From contig NC_092572.1 in the NCBI RefSeq assembly GCF_037975245.1, positions 4,547,501-4,611,500 on the forward strand: 64,000 nt of DNA, read 5' to 3'. A program made the translations under genes and the position numbers. Source of the DNA: Apostichopus japonicus. Lineage: Eukaryota; Echinodermata; Holothuroidea; Aspidochirotida; Stichopodidae. Below are positions 34,801 through 44,700 of the stretch, in pieces. Below the pieces are notes generated by a model. The model saw only the letters and a program-made list of their open reading frames with translations, did not search any database and was not told where the DNA came from. Each line of letters begins with the position of its first letter. The first letter of the stretch is position 1.

Positions 34801-37715
34801 GAGAGCAATTTTGGTCTTACTTTATCAATTATTGATGTAACCCAAATGACCACATACCACACATGCTTTGCTTGATGATAGAACTGCTGTGCCTTTTCCG
34901 TTCAATGTTACCATAATTGACAATGCTGTTACTATGGTGATATTTTCATTTTGTATGGTCAGCCTAACCTCATATGGATATCAAGATTATAGTCTACCAA
35001 AGTCCACACCCACTAGGTGATGAAAGTGTACCACAGGTCAAATATAAATGCATCGTCATATTGTTTAGCTATGTTAATGGGATGACCAAATCGCTCTCAG
35101 TTTATTCTAATAATTACATAGAAGTTAATTCTTATAATGACATAGAAACGATAACTAATTTAAAAATCCAGGGGAGTTCCTTTCTTCTTTGAGATGCAAA
35201 CCTGGTAGAAATAGTTGTACCAGAGGTCATAGTCTTAAACTCTTAAAGTCACAAAGTAGGATTAATATCTGGCATAACTTTTTTTCTAATAGGGTTTTGA
35301 ATGAGTGGAATGGTTTGCCTGAGAAAGTTGTACTTGCAAGTAGTGTGAATGGGTTTGAGAATGCTTTGGACAAGCACTTTAAGCATTATAATCGGGTCTG
35401 AGTGTTTGGGTCTTCAGTTTTTTTCTCTCCTATAGGGTCCTTGATGGGGACTTGAGTGTCCCTCCTGTACTAAACTACTAAACTAAAATAAGAGGCACAT
35501 ATGCTATATTAATATTCTTGGACACAACTAAATATGGAAGTTGCAAATTCCACCAAACTGAGGGGATACAGTTCATCTGATACCACACTCCCCACTTTCA
35601 AACTCCTATGTGTATTGTGTTTAGGGCACAATCTTATGTAATACTGTCTCTGTACTCTGGAATAGTGTGGTGTTTACAATTCACAGAGCATATTTTTTCA
35701 TTCCGTTTGTCATAAAAGTCTGTAACTATAAACAGTTAGTAATATACTATATACCATATAGTAAAAACAACTATACGTCTTCAGGGATGTGCTCACACTG
35801 GACGTCAGCGGGCGACTGCGCCCAGCAGTTCTGAATGCCCACCAGCACGAAGAGTATTTTAAACATTTCCGCCCGGCAATTTTTTGATGATAATTTAACA
35901 AATTTTACCATAACCAAAATCTGGGAGAATACATGGCACAGAAAAGGAAAAATAGCACCACCTAAGCATACTTCACGTGCAAAATTTGTCCAGTGGGAAG
36001 GGGGTACCCCACCCATGAGATTCCTCTCCCAGGGTGTGGATCACACTACCGCACAATCTGCGCGGCACTCAAATATTCCTGAGCAAATCCCTGCATCTTT
36101 ATGTGAATATGTACCAGCATTATTCTATGCAAGGTAAATTATTCCATGTCACTGTTCAACATACTTCGATATAAACAGAACACAGTTCTCTGCCCAAGTA
36201 TGAGCCATGTTATTGATACTGTTGACTTCTGCAGCATTTATATATATATATTTTTTCTCCAATTGTTTTGTGTGCCAGAGCTGAAGAGAGCACCTTTAGT
36301 TCTAGAGAGGGGGAGCAGTTTCAAGGATTCTGTGAGACCATCGCTAACCAGTTGGTTCCTTACATGGGCCGATGTCTACAAGCTCTATTCCCTCAGTCGG
36401 TGATAGCACAGACAATGGGACTGACTGTGGCTGAACTCCAAAAATGGGTAAGTGAGAGAAAATGTCAAGTATGGTAAATAGCACTGTGGGCTATCTGAAA
36501 CTGTGAGCTATCTGGCACTGTGGTATGGAAATTATAGATTTGTGGAACCAATACTGCACTCATTCCTCATGTAGTAAGACGCCACACATGCAAATTGCTA
36601 CACATCCTTTGGTGCTGTGGTCGTAATTCAGCTGCCAATTTGGTTGGAAAAGTCAGGATATTCTAGTCCCCTGAATTTGTCCTTCATTTGTATGTATGTA
36701 TTTTAGATCCTCCTGCAAGCAAGAACTCGCGAAGAAGCCATCATTGGCTTATCAAAGCCACAAGCTGACCGACGTCAGCCTTTTAGATTCATATTTAACG
36801 TCCATGATTATGAATTGTCAATTGTGAACAACTCTGTAACTGGACGACATACATTAATCTTGGAGTGACTCAAACTCAGGACCTTATGATTGAAATGCAC
36901 CGGTGTTTACCACTGAGCTAACACTCTCCAGCTAACACTCCACTTTATTTTCATTTCTGGTGTATTCAAGTTTTGTCAAAGTATCTCATTCCTTGATTCT
37001 TGTCTTATTGCATTTTCATCAAAAGTAACATTTTTCATCAGATCAAGAGGGAAGGAGGAGAAGAAAGGCGGTGGGGGGATGTTATTTTTGTCTTGCTGCA
37101 TTCTATATTGTTGTAAGTAATTGCTTGTTTTCTTTCTAACTCGATCAGGGCACAGTTGGCATTTTGAATATCTCAAACATCATCTCAGAAATGGACCACC
37201 TGCTACCAAAGAAGGACAGCGAGATCGCAGACACAGCGTCAGAAACGAGAAACAAGAAGGACGACCTGTCGCAGATACCAGAGGAGGATGAAGAGGAAGA
37301 GGAGAAGGACTCAACGAAGGAAGCAGACATGGAGGAGAGAGTCTCTGGTCAAAGAGTCAACTTTGAGGTTGGTGATGAAGATGGAGATAACCCCGAGAGA
37401 GAATTGGTAAGAGAGCTGAGTAAGATAGATGAAGAAGAGGAAGAAAGGTCTGCGGGAACAGAGCAGGAGAAAGGTAACGGTATCGATCAGGGGACAGTGT
37501 CAAGCACAGCAGAAGGGGAACCAGGAGGGGGGGATGGAGGTCTATTAGAGGGGGATGAAGGGGAGGGTGAAGGGAAGGGAGGAGAGGAAGGACAGGAATG
37601 GTCACAGAGCGGCTGGGATGACTTCCCTGTGGAAGAAGAGGCGATTGTGGAGGAAGAGACAAGAGGTGATAATACACCAGGGTTAAATAAGGGTAAAGGT
37701 GGAAAAGGAGATTGA
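25762..37715 (+). CDS. COG8: COG8, conserved oligomeric Golgi complex subunit 8 (11 coding exons, complete)
   Basis: COG8 is a subunit of lobe B of the COG tethering complex, which captures retrograde intra-Golgi vesicles and keeps glycosylation enzymes in place; it acts on the cytosolic face of the Golgi. The eleven exons join in frame to 710 residues with a TGA stop at 37713-37715. Family hallmarks, as I recall them from vertebrate COG8, are in order: [107 protein letters not shown] and [13 protein letters not shown]. This is the Dor1-like family. The C-terminus is unusual: a tail of roughly 150 residues rich in Glu/Asp/Gly makes it about 100 residues longer than the human protein. The start is [13 protein letters not shown]; the only nearby ATG in frame is this one. 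Confidence 0.97.
27604..27800 (+). CDS. COG8: COG8 exon 2
   Basis: 197 nt between acceptor TTTCGGTTCAG and donor GAGGAT|GTAAGTG, phase 0 at exit. It encodes the conserved [17 protein letters not shown] and [17 protein letters not shown] segments of the Dor1-like region. Confidence 0.96.
28272..28375 (+). CDS. COG8: COG8 exon 3
   Basis: 104 nt between acceptor TCTCCGAGCAG and donor TCAAG|GTAGGT, exit phase 2. It encodes a helical segment with LLDKLPEF and FMKEAHRIS. Confidence 0.93.
28500..28745 (-). mobile_element. Possible 3' end of a non-LTR retroelement (COG8 intron 3)
   Basis: On the minus strand the segment reads GGGGGTCTGCCTCG...CTCGGCTTTCTCAGACCTCC, then an AT-rich stretch and ends in a GGAAACAAATAAATGGAATG tail. 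A short open frame precedes it. This resembles the 3' untranslated end of an invertebrate non-LTR retrotransposon; the family is not identified and the call rests on layout alone. Confidence 0.35.
30389..30560 (+). CDS. COG8: COG8 exon 4
   Basis: 172 nt between acceptor CCTTCTTCAG and donor ATTAAG|GTAAAA, phase 0 at exit. It carries the family's most conserved stretch, [20 protein letters not shown], followed by [19 protein letters not shown]. Confidence 0.97.
30982..31195 (+). CDS. COG8: COG8 exon 5
   Basis: 214 nt between acceptor TGCTTCCTCAG and donor GAGGATG|GTAAGC, exit phase 1. It encodes [20 protein letters not shown] and [14 protein letters not shown], near-identical in pattern to animal COG8. 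Confidence 0.97.
32073..32236 (+). CDS. COG8: COG8 exon 6
   Basis: 164 nt between acceptor TTTTGTATCTAG and donor CAGAAG|GTAAGC, phase 0 at exit. It encodes [33 protein letters not shown] and a LFQGWVGQK end. Confidence 0.96.
33011..33210 (+). CDS. COG8: COG8 exon 7
   Basis: 200 nt between acceptor TTCCTTCCAG and donor GAAAA|GTGAGT, exit phase 2. It encodes [12 protein letters not shown] and the invariant-looking [20 protein letters not shown]. Confidence 0.97.
33793..33874 (+). CDS. COG8: COG8 exon 8
   Basis: 82 nt between acceptor GTATCACAG and donor TCTCAG|GTAATG, entry phase 2, exit phase 0. It encodes a less conserved Ser/Thr-rich linker ([14 protein letters not shown]). Confidence 0.85.
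34275..34462 (+). CDS. COG8: COG8 exon 9
   Basis: 188 nt between acceptor CCCCTTCTAG (preceded by a C homopolymer) and donor CACAG|GTGAGT, exit phase 2. It encodes [20 protein letters not shown] and the [15 protein letters not shown] helix. Confidence 0.95.
35150..35490 (+). pseudogene. 3' fragment of a non-LTR retrotransposon (reverse-transcriptase ORF C-terminus), COG8 intron 9
   Basis: The frame at 35189-35401 encodes [38 protein letters not shown] and [13 protein letters not shown], the pattern I know from the C-terminal end of CR1/Jockey-type non-LTR ORF2 proteins (TRGHS...FF-RV---WN-LP--VV----V--F---LD). It ends in a TAG-free tail leading to a TACTAAACTACTAAACTAAA repeat, typical of these elements. 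The endonuclease and polymerase are missing, so it is a 5'-truncated dead copy. Confidence 0.8.
35782..36093. mobile_element. MITE-like element with CAGGGATGTGCTCA ends, copy 1 (COG8 intron 9)
   Basis: The left end CAGGGATGTGCTCA is matched in inverse at the right (TGAGCAAATCCCTG). The length is 312 bp and there is no coding frame. A relative with the same ends lies at 62417-62776. CAGGG termini recall hAT-type elements; that assignment is inference. Confidence 0.6.
36279..36447 (+). CDS. COG8: COG8 exon 10
   Basis: 169 nt between acceptor TTGTGTGCCAG and donor AAATGG|GTAAGT, phase 0 at exit. It encodes [33 protein letters not shown] and [13 protein letters not shown]. Confidence 0.95.
36687..36937 (-). 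mobile_element. tRNA-derived SINE, copy 1 (COG8 intron 10)
   Basis: On the minus strand the head reads GAGTGTTAGCTCAGTGGTAA (A-box region) and later GAGTTTGAGTC (B-box), as in a tRNA gene. The body ends with TGGCTTCTTCGCGAGTTCTT and GCTTGCAGGAGGATC, followed by an ATACATACATAC tail. The same body and tail occur at 55440-55545 on the plus strand, so this is a dispersed family. Confidence 0.8.
37149..37715 (+). CDS. COG8: COG8 exon 11 with acidic tail
   Basis: 567 nt from acceptor CTCGATCAG to TGA. After a short conserved segment ([20 protein letters not shown]) the tail is almost entirely Glu, Asp, Gly, Lys and Ser with EEDEEEEE runs. Such a tail is not part of the core COG8 fold as I know it. 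The last 59 nt and the stop codon lie inside the first copy of a 124-bp tandem duplication. Confidence 0.9.
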   Translation, partial: GTVGILNISNIISEMDHLLPKKDSEIADTASETRNKKDDLSQIPEEDEEEEEKDSTKEADMEERVSGQRVNFEVGDEDGDNPERELVRELSKIDEEEEERSAGTEQEKGNGIDQGTVSSTAEGEPGGGDGGLLEGDEGEGEGKGGEEGQEWSQSGWDDFPVEEEAIVEEETRGDNTPGLNKGKGGKGD

Positions 37716-37885
37716 AGAAAGACCCGGGAAATGAAGAGAGATAGGAGCACTGGGGATTTAAAGAGGATTATAGCCGGGAGGACAGGAGATGATAATATAC
37801 CAGGGTTAAATAAGGGTAAAGGGGGAATAGGAGATTGAAGAAAGACCAAGGAAATGAAGAGAGATAGGAGCACAGGGGATTTGTA
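37657..37885. repeat. 124-bp tandem duplication across the COG8 stop codon
   Basis: GATAATACACCAGGGTTAAA, TAAGGGTAAAG, GGAGATTGAAGAAAGACC and GAAGAGAGATAGGAGCAC occur twice, with copies starting at 37657 and 37781. The TGA in copy 1 is the COG8 stop; copy 2 lies in the 3' UTR. Confidence 0.9.
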
Positions 37886-38900
37886 GCCTGGAGGAAAGAT
37901 TGAGCTTGAGCATGTTAAAATTTAGCAAGAAGAAAGAAAAAATGTCTAACAGCTGTCAAGTAAGCACAGGAGAGATTTTAGGAAGGGTGTTTGCAAGATT
38001 GAAGTTAGCGATCTTGTCCTTGAAAAGTGTTACCGTTATGTTTATTTCTTTCTTTCGTTCCTCCCTTATTTTCATTTTTTGATCTTCATTTTGAGGAAAG
38101 GAATCTTTGTTAAAAGTTTAATACCTTGCAGCAACCAAACATTCTTCCGTATTCCTTGATGCGAACACTGTTTTGTCACATGACAATTTGATTGTGTGTG
38201 GTAGGGTAGGTAGGTAGCATGTGTTTATGTGATAGTGTGGGAATATGTTTGGTAACCTTTATGTCCGTGTGAAAAATTGTCTGAACAACATCACCATCAG
38301 GGGGAGCATTGTTCAGTCTCTGACAAATGGTTTAATATATGAAATTAAGACTTCATATTTATTCATAGATATTCATAGATGCTACCCTTAATGAATGACT
38401 TAGGGCAAGAATTTCAACATTAAATCCAGCAGGTTTCTGTCAGTTATGGGTGTATTCTGCTACAAGTATACAAAGTGGCAGGTTAAACATTGCATTTAAA
38501 TTTGGTTATACCAAGTTGAAGCAAGCAGACCATTGAGTCAGTTGGTCAGATGTAATGTCCAATTCAGTAGATAATGTCAGGCTTTGGTGTCTCACATGGT
38601 AGTTTCACAATGCATTACAAATTTGTCAGTAACAAATAGTATTGGATCTCATTGTTGGATGCCCAGTTAATTTCAAGATGAAAGTGTTGAGCTACAGTAT
38701 TAACAACAGATTCAATGTGGATAGAGTATCTTTTGATATCAATCAGCTATCCATTCTTGCAGTTTAAGTACTTGAAACACAAGTATCTTTTAAATTTAGA
38801 CTAACTATTCCTCTTTTGCCCCCCTGGCAATAGCGATAATTACAAGTATTGATTACTCGCATCCACCATTCTCCCATGGTCTTTGTACCACCTTGACATT
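37886..38900. other. COG8 3' flank, no gene seen
   Basis: Probable COG8 3' UTR followed by AT-rich non-coding DNA. I found no clear AATAAA in the first few hundred bases after the stop. The short ORF at 37900-38082 has no supporting features. Confidence 0.4.
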
Positions 38901-38904
38901 TACA

Positions 38905-39520
38905 CAGTGGTGGTCACCCTTCCTCACCCCTGCTTTTTCTGCCACCGTGACATATCCACCAGTGGTGGTTACACTTCTTCTCCTACAACCCTGGTGTTAC
39001 TGCCATCATGTCATATAGCAGTGGTGGTCACCCTTCTCCTACAACCCTGGTGTTACTGCAATCATGTCATATAGCACCAGTGGTGGTTTCACTTCTCCTA
39101 CAACCAATCATGTCATATAGCACCAGTGGTGGTTTCACTTCTTCTCCTACAACCCTGGTGTTACTGCAATCATGTCATATAGCACCAGTGGTGGTTTCAC
39201 TTCTTCTCCTACAACCCTGGTGTTACTGCAATCATGTCATATAGCACCAGTGGTGGTTTCACTTCTTCTCCTACAACCAATCATGTCATATAGCACCAGT
39301 GGTGGTTACACTTCTTCTCCTACAACCCTGGTGTTACTGCCATGTCATATAGCACCAGTGGTGGTTACACTTCTTCTCCTACAACCCTGGTGTTACTGCA
39401 ATCATGTCATATAGCACCAGTGGTGGTTTCACTTCTTCTCCTACAACCCTGGTGTTACTGCCATCATGTCATATGCACCAGTGGTGGTTTCACTTCTTCT
39501 CCTACAACCCTGGTGTTACT
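38905..39520. repeat. 62-bp minisatellite, array 1 (about 10 copies)
   Basis: The unit is CATGTCATATAGCACCAGTG plus GTGGTTTCACTTCTTCTCCT and ACAACCCTGGTGTTACTGCAAT. The first copies (from about 38905) are diverged; later ones are near-identical. Some copies lack CTGGTGTTACTGC and read ACAACCAATCATG. As 62 is not divisible by 3, the three frames rotate and several long shadow ORFs appear. Confidence 0.95.
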
Positions 39521-39865
39521 GTCTTCATGTCATATAGCGGCCATGGTCACACTTCTTCTCCACCTTTTGCCTTACCTTCAGCTGACATATGCCCCATGTG
39601 GCTTTCACACAGCTCCACTTCTTGTCCTCTTGTCTAAGGTTCATTATGCACCTTTGCTACAAACATTTGCTCACCTGTTGCTATAGAGGATGTTGCCTCC
39701 ATGACATACATTATGGCATTGTTTGCAAACTACATGTCCTAATGTCAACTTCTGACCAAAGTACTCAATTTCTGAACCAACAGCTGAAGACACCCTTCAT
39801 TTCTTTGTACAGGTATTTCGGGAAACTTCTCTGCAGGTGATTTATCTTCAAGAAGTTCACCTTGG
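39521..39865. repeat. Spacer segment, copy 1 (345 bp) between two 62-bp arrays
   Basis: A unique segment starting GTCTTCATGTCATATAGCGG and ending AGAAGTTCACCTTGG. It is repeated almost exactly at 41262-41607, 1741 bp further on. Its right edge joins directly into a partial 62-bp unit, whereas copy 2 continues into unique DNA, so copy 2 carries the original right flank. Confidence 0.92.
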
Positions 39866-41261
39866 TTTCACTTCTTCTCCTACAACCCTGGTGTTACTGC
39901 CATGTCATATAGCACCAGTGGTGGTTACACTTCTTCTCCTACAACCCTGGTGTTACTGCAATCATGTCATATAGCACCAGTGGTGGTTTCACTTCTTCTC
40001 CTACAACCCTGGTGTTACTGCCATCATGTCATATGCACCAGTGGTGGTTACACTTCTTCTCCTACAACCCTGGTGTTACTGCAATCATGTCATATAGCAC
40101 CAGTGGTGGTTTCACTTCTTCTCCTACAACCAATCATGTCATATAGCACCAGTGGTGGTTTCACTTCTTCTCCTACAACCCTGGTGTTACTGCAATCATG
40201 TCATATAGCACCAGTGGTGGTTTCACTTCTTCTCCTACAACCCTGGTGTTACTGCAATCATGTCATATAGCACCAGTGGTGGTTTCACTTCTTCTCCTAC
40301 AACCAATCATGTCATATAGCACCAGTGGTGGTTACACTTCTTCTCCTACAACCCTGGTGTTACTGCAATCATGTCATATAGCACCAGTGGTGGTTTCACT
40401 TCTTCTCCTACAACCAATCATGTCATATAGCACCAGTGGTGGTTACACTTCTTCTCCTACAACCCTGGTGTTACTGCAATCATGTCATATAGCACCAGTG
40501 GTGGTTTCACTTCTTCTCCTACAACCCTGGTGTTACTGCCATCATGTCATATGCACCAGTGGTGGTTACACTTCTTCTCCTACAACCCTGGTGTTACTGC
40601 CATCATGTCATATGCACCAGTGGTGGTTTCACTTCTTCTCCTACAACCCTGGTGTTACTGCAATCATGTCATATAGCACCAGTGGTGGTTTCACTTCTTC
40701 TCCTACAACCCTGGTGTTACTGCCATCATGTCATATGCACCAGTGGTGGTTACACTTCTTCTCCTACAACCCTGGTGTTACTGCAATCATGTCATATAGC
40801 ACCAGTGGTGGTTTCACTTCTTCTCCTACAACCAATCATGTCATATAGCACCAGTGGTGGTTACACTTCTTCTCCTACAACCCTGGTGTTACTGCAATCA
40901 TGTCATATAGCACCAGTGGTGGTTTCACTTCTTCTCCTACAACCCTGGTGTTACTGCCATCATGTCATATGCACCAGTGGTGGTTACACTTCTTCTCCTA
41001 CAACCCTGGTGTTACTGCCATCATGTCATATGCACCAGTGGTGGTTTCACTTCTTCTCCTACAACCCTGGTGTTACTGCAATCATGTCATATAGCACCAG
41101 TGGTGGTTTCACTTCTTCTCCTACAACCCTGGTGTTACTGCCATCATGTCATATGCACCAGTGGTGGTTACACTTCTTCTCCTACAACCCTGGTGTTACT
41201 GCCATCATGTCATATGCACCAGTGGTGGTTTCACTTCTTCTCCTACAACCCTGGTGTTACT
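39866..41261. repeat. 62-bp minisatellite, array 2 (about 22 copies) with 418-bp higher-order repeat
   Basis: Same unit as array 1. Unit variants differ by CATATAGCACC versus CATATGCACC, GGTTTCAC versus GGTTACAC, CTGCAATC versus CTGCCATC, and short copies that lack the ACAACCCTGG-to-TTACTGC part. The same variant order starting at 40482 recurs at 40900, and that from 40544 recurs at 40962: a 418-bp higher-order period. All ORFs across it are artefacts. Confidence 0.95.
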
Positions 41262-41607
41262 GTCTTCATGTCATATAGCGGCGGTGGTCACACTTCTTCT
41301 CCACCTTTTGCCTTACCTTCAGCTGACATATGCCCCATGTGGCTTTCACACAGCTCCACTTCTTGTCCTCTTTGTCTAAGGTTCATTATGCACCTTTGCT
41401 ACAAACATTTGCTCACCTGTTGCTATAGAGGATGTTGCCTCCATGACATACATTATGGCATTGTTTGCAAACTACATGTCCTAATGTCAACTTCTGACCA
41501 AAGTACTCAATTTCTGAACCAACAGCTGAAGACACCCTTCATTTCTTTGTACAGGTATTTCGGGAAACTTCTCTGCAGGTGATTTATCTTCAAGAAGTTC
41601 ACCTTGG
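41262..41607. repeat. Spacer segment, copy 2
   Basis: Near-exact copy of 39521-39865; the visible differences are a few bases (GCGGCCATGG versus GCGGCGGTGG, and CTCTTGTC versus CTCTTTGTC). Together with array 2 it makes a tandem duplication of about 1.74 kb. Confidence 0.92.
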
Positions 41608-41690
41608 ATGGAATCTTCAAAGTCTCCCCTCGCAATGTTAAAAGCTAATTCGACGCAGGCAAAATTTTGTTGGAAAAGGGCCCTTTTCAT
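41487..41690 (-). CDS. Possible minus-strand exon, unknown product
   Basis: An open frame of 67 codons reads FACVELAFNIARGDFEDSIQ then ELLEDKSPAEKFPEIP. Its composition (charged, amphipathic, no low complexity) is unlike the neighbouring repeats, and part of it is also in spacer copy 1. It could be an exon of a minus-strand gene shared with the segments at 45.6-48.6 kb and 52.6-53.0 kb. I see no firm splice sites and do not recognise a domain. Confidence 0.25.
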   Translation of the reverse strand: MKRALFQQNFACVELAFNIARGDFEDSIQGELLEDKSPAEKFPEIPVQRNEGCLQLLVQKLSTLVRS

Positions 41691-41749
41691 GATGCAAAGT
41701 CCAGTGCATTCTCCCTCCAGTCCCTGTAATGTTACCTAGAGAATCTGGA

Positions 41750-44700
41750 ATTTGTAAAATAAACATGTAAAGCATAACAAATGTGAAGAGTAATCAGTGA
41801 CTAACAGGTTGTTTGTAATAAGGATCAATTTGTAACATAAACAGATTGATGTCTTGCCATGTAAAACATTACAAATGTGAGGATAAAACAGTGACTGTAA
41901 TGGTTTCCTCAGAATCATGATTAAAGTGTAACATAAACAGATTGGTGTCTGCTTTGTAAAAACATAACAGTTTCTTCAGAATCAGGATCAAATTGTAACA
42001 TAAACAGATTGATGTCTGCTATGTAAAACATTACAAATAAGAGGATAAAACAGTGACTGTAATGGTTTCTTCAGAATCAGGATCAAATTGTAACATAAAC
42101 AGATTGATGTCTGCTATGTTAAACATTACAAATAAGAGGATAAAACAGTGACTGTAATGGTTTCCTCAGAATCAGGATTAAAGTGTAACATAAACAGATT
42201 GATGTCTGCTATGTAAAAACATAACAGTTTCTTCAGAATCAGGATCAAATTGTAACATAAACAGATTGGTGTCTGCTATGTTAAACATTACAAATAAGAG
42301 GATAAAACAGTGACTGTAATGGTTTCCTCACAGTCAGGATCAAAGTGTAACATAAACAGATTGATGTCTGCTATGTAAAACATTACAAATAAGAGGATAA
42401 AACAGTGACTGTAATGGTTTCCTTAGAATCAGGATTAATGTGTAACATAAACAGATTGATGTCTGCTATGTTAAACATTACAAATAAGAGGATAAAACAG
42501 TGACTGTAATGGTTTCTTCAGAATCAGGATCAAATTGTAACATAAACAGATTGATGTCTGCTATGTTAAACATTACAAATAAGAGGATAAAACAGTGACT
42601 CTAATGGTTTCCTCAGAATCAGGATTAAAGTGTAACATAAACAGATTGATGTCTGCTATGTAAAAACATAACAGTTTCTTCAGAATCAGGATCAAATTGT
42701 AACATAAACAGATTGATGTCTGCTATGTAAAACATTACAAATGTGAGAATAAAACAGTGACTGTAATGGTTTCTTCAGAATCAGGATCAAATTGTAACAT
42801 AAACAGATTGATGTCTGCTATGTTAAACATTACAAATAAGAGGATAAAACAGTGACTGTAATGGTTTCTTCAGAATCAGGATCAAATTGTAACATAAACA
42901 GATTGATGTCTGCTATGTAAAACATTACAAATGTGAGAATAAAACAGTGACTGTAATGGTTTCTTCAGAATCAGGATCAAATTGTAACATAAACAGATTG
43001 ATGTCTGCTATGTAAAACATTACAAATGTGAGGATAAAACAGTGACTGTAATGGTTTCCTCAGAATCAGGATTAATGTGTAACATAAACAGATTGATGTC
43101 TGCTATGTTAAACATTACAAATAAGAGGATAAAACAGTGACTGTAATGGTTTCTTTAGAATCAGGATCAAATTGTAACATAAACAGATTGATGTCTGCTA
43201 TGTTAAACATTACAAATAAGAGGATAAAACAGTGACTGTAATGGTTTCCTCAGAATCAGGATTAATGTGTAACATAAACAGATTGATGTCTGCTATGTAA
43301 AACATTACAAATGTGAGGATAAAACAGTGACTGTAATGGTTTCTTCAGAATCAGGATCAAATTGTAACATAAACAGATTGATGTCTGCTATGTAAAACAT
43401 TACAAATAAGAGGATAAAACAGTGACTCTAATGGTTTCCTCACAGTCAGGATCAAAGTGTAACATAAACAGATTGATGTCTGCTATGTAAAACATTACAA
43501 ATGTGAGGATAAAACAGTGACTGTATGGTTTCCTTAGAATCAGGATTAAAGTGTTACATAAACAGATTGATGTCTGCTTTGTAAAAACATAACAGTTTCT
43601 TCAGAATCAGGATCAAATTGTAACATAAACAGATTGATGTCTGTTATGTTAAACATTACAAATAAGAGGATAAAACAGTGACTGTAATGGTTTCCTCAGA
43701 ATCAGGATTAATGTGTAACATAAACAGATTGGTGTCTGCTATGTAAAACATAACAGTTTCTTCAGGATCAGGATCAAATTGTAACATAAACAGATTGATG
43801 TCTGCTATGTAAAACATAACAGTTTCTTCAGGATCAGGATCAAATTGTAACATAAACAGATTGATGTCTGCTATGTAAAACATTACAAATAAGAGGATAA
43901 AACAGTGACTGTAATGGTTTCCTCAGAATCAGGATTAATGTGTAACATAAACAGATTGATGTCTGCTATGTTAAACATTACAAATAAGAGGATAAAACAG
44001 TGACTGTAATGGTTTCTTCAGAATCAGGATCAAATTGTAACATAAACAGATTGATGTCTGCTATGTTAAACATTACAAATAAGAGGATAAAACAGTGACT
44101 GTAATGGTTTCCTCAGAATCAGGATCAAATTGTAACATAAACAGATTGATGTCTGCTATGTTAAACATTACAAATAAGAGGATAAAACAGTGACTGTAAT
44201 GGTTTCCTCAGAATCAGGATTAATGTGTAACATAAACAGATTGATGTCTGCTATGTAAAACATAACAGTTTCTTCAGGATCAGGATCAAATTGTAACATA
44301 AACAGATTGATGTCTGCTATGTAAAACATAACAGTTTCTTCAGAATCAGGATCAATTTGTAACATAAACAGATTGGTGTCTGCTATGTAAAACATAACAG
44401 TTTCTTCAGGATCAGGATCAAATTGTAACATAAACAGATTGATGTCTGCTATGTAAAACATAACAGTTTCTTCAGAATCAGGATCAATTTGTAACATAAA
44501 CATATTGATGTCTGCTATGTAAAACATAACAGTTTCTTCAGAATCAGGATCAAATTGTAACATAAACAGATTGATGTCTGCTATGTAAAACATTACAAAA
44601 ATATGGATAAAACAGTGACTGTAATGGTTTTCTCAGAATCAGAATTAAAGTGTAACATAAACAGATTGGTGTCTGCTATGTAAAAACATAACAGTTTCTT

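Noticed and set aside
36850-36937. Functional tRNA gene on the minus strand
   Set aside because: A- and B-box are recognisable but the acceptor stem does not close well and the sequence is fused to a SINE body; read as a SINE head.
39902-41582. Plus-strand ORFs of 122-244 codons with Ser/Thr/Val/Leu/Cys repeats
   Set aside because: They read through the 62-bp array, which rotates through all three frames. No start context, splice site or known domain supports a protein.
44168-44593. Minus-strand ORF of 141 codons with a 22-residue repeat
   Set aside because: It covers a run of 66-bp minisatellite units and ends where 95-bp units resume; treated as an artefact.
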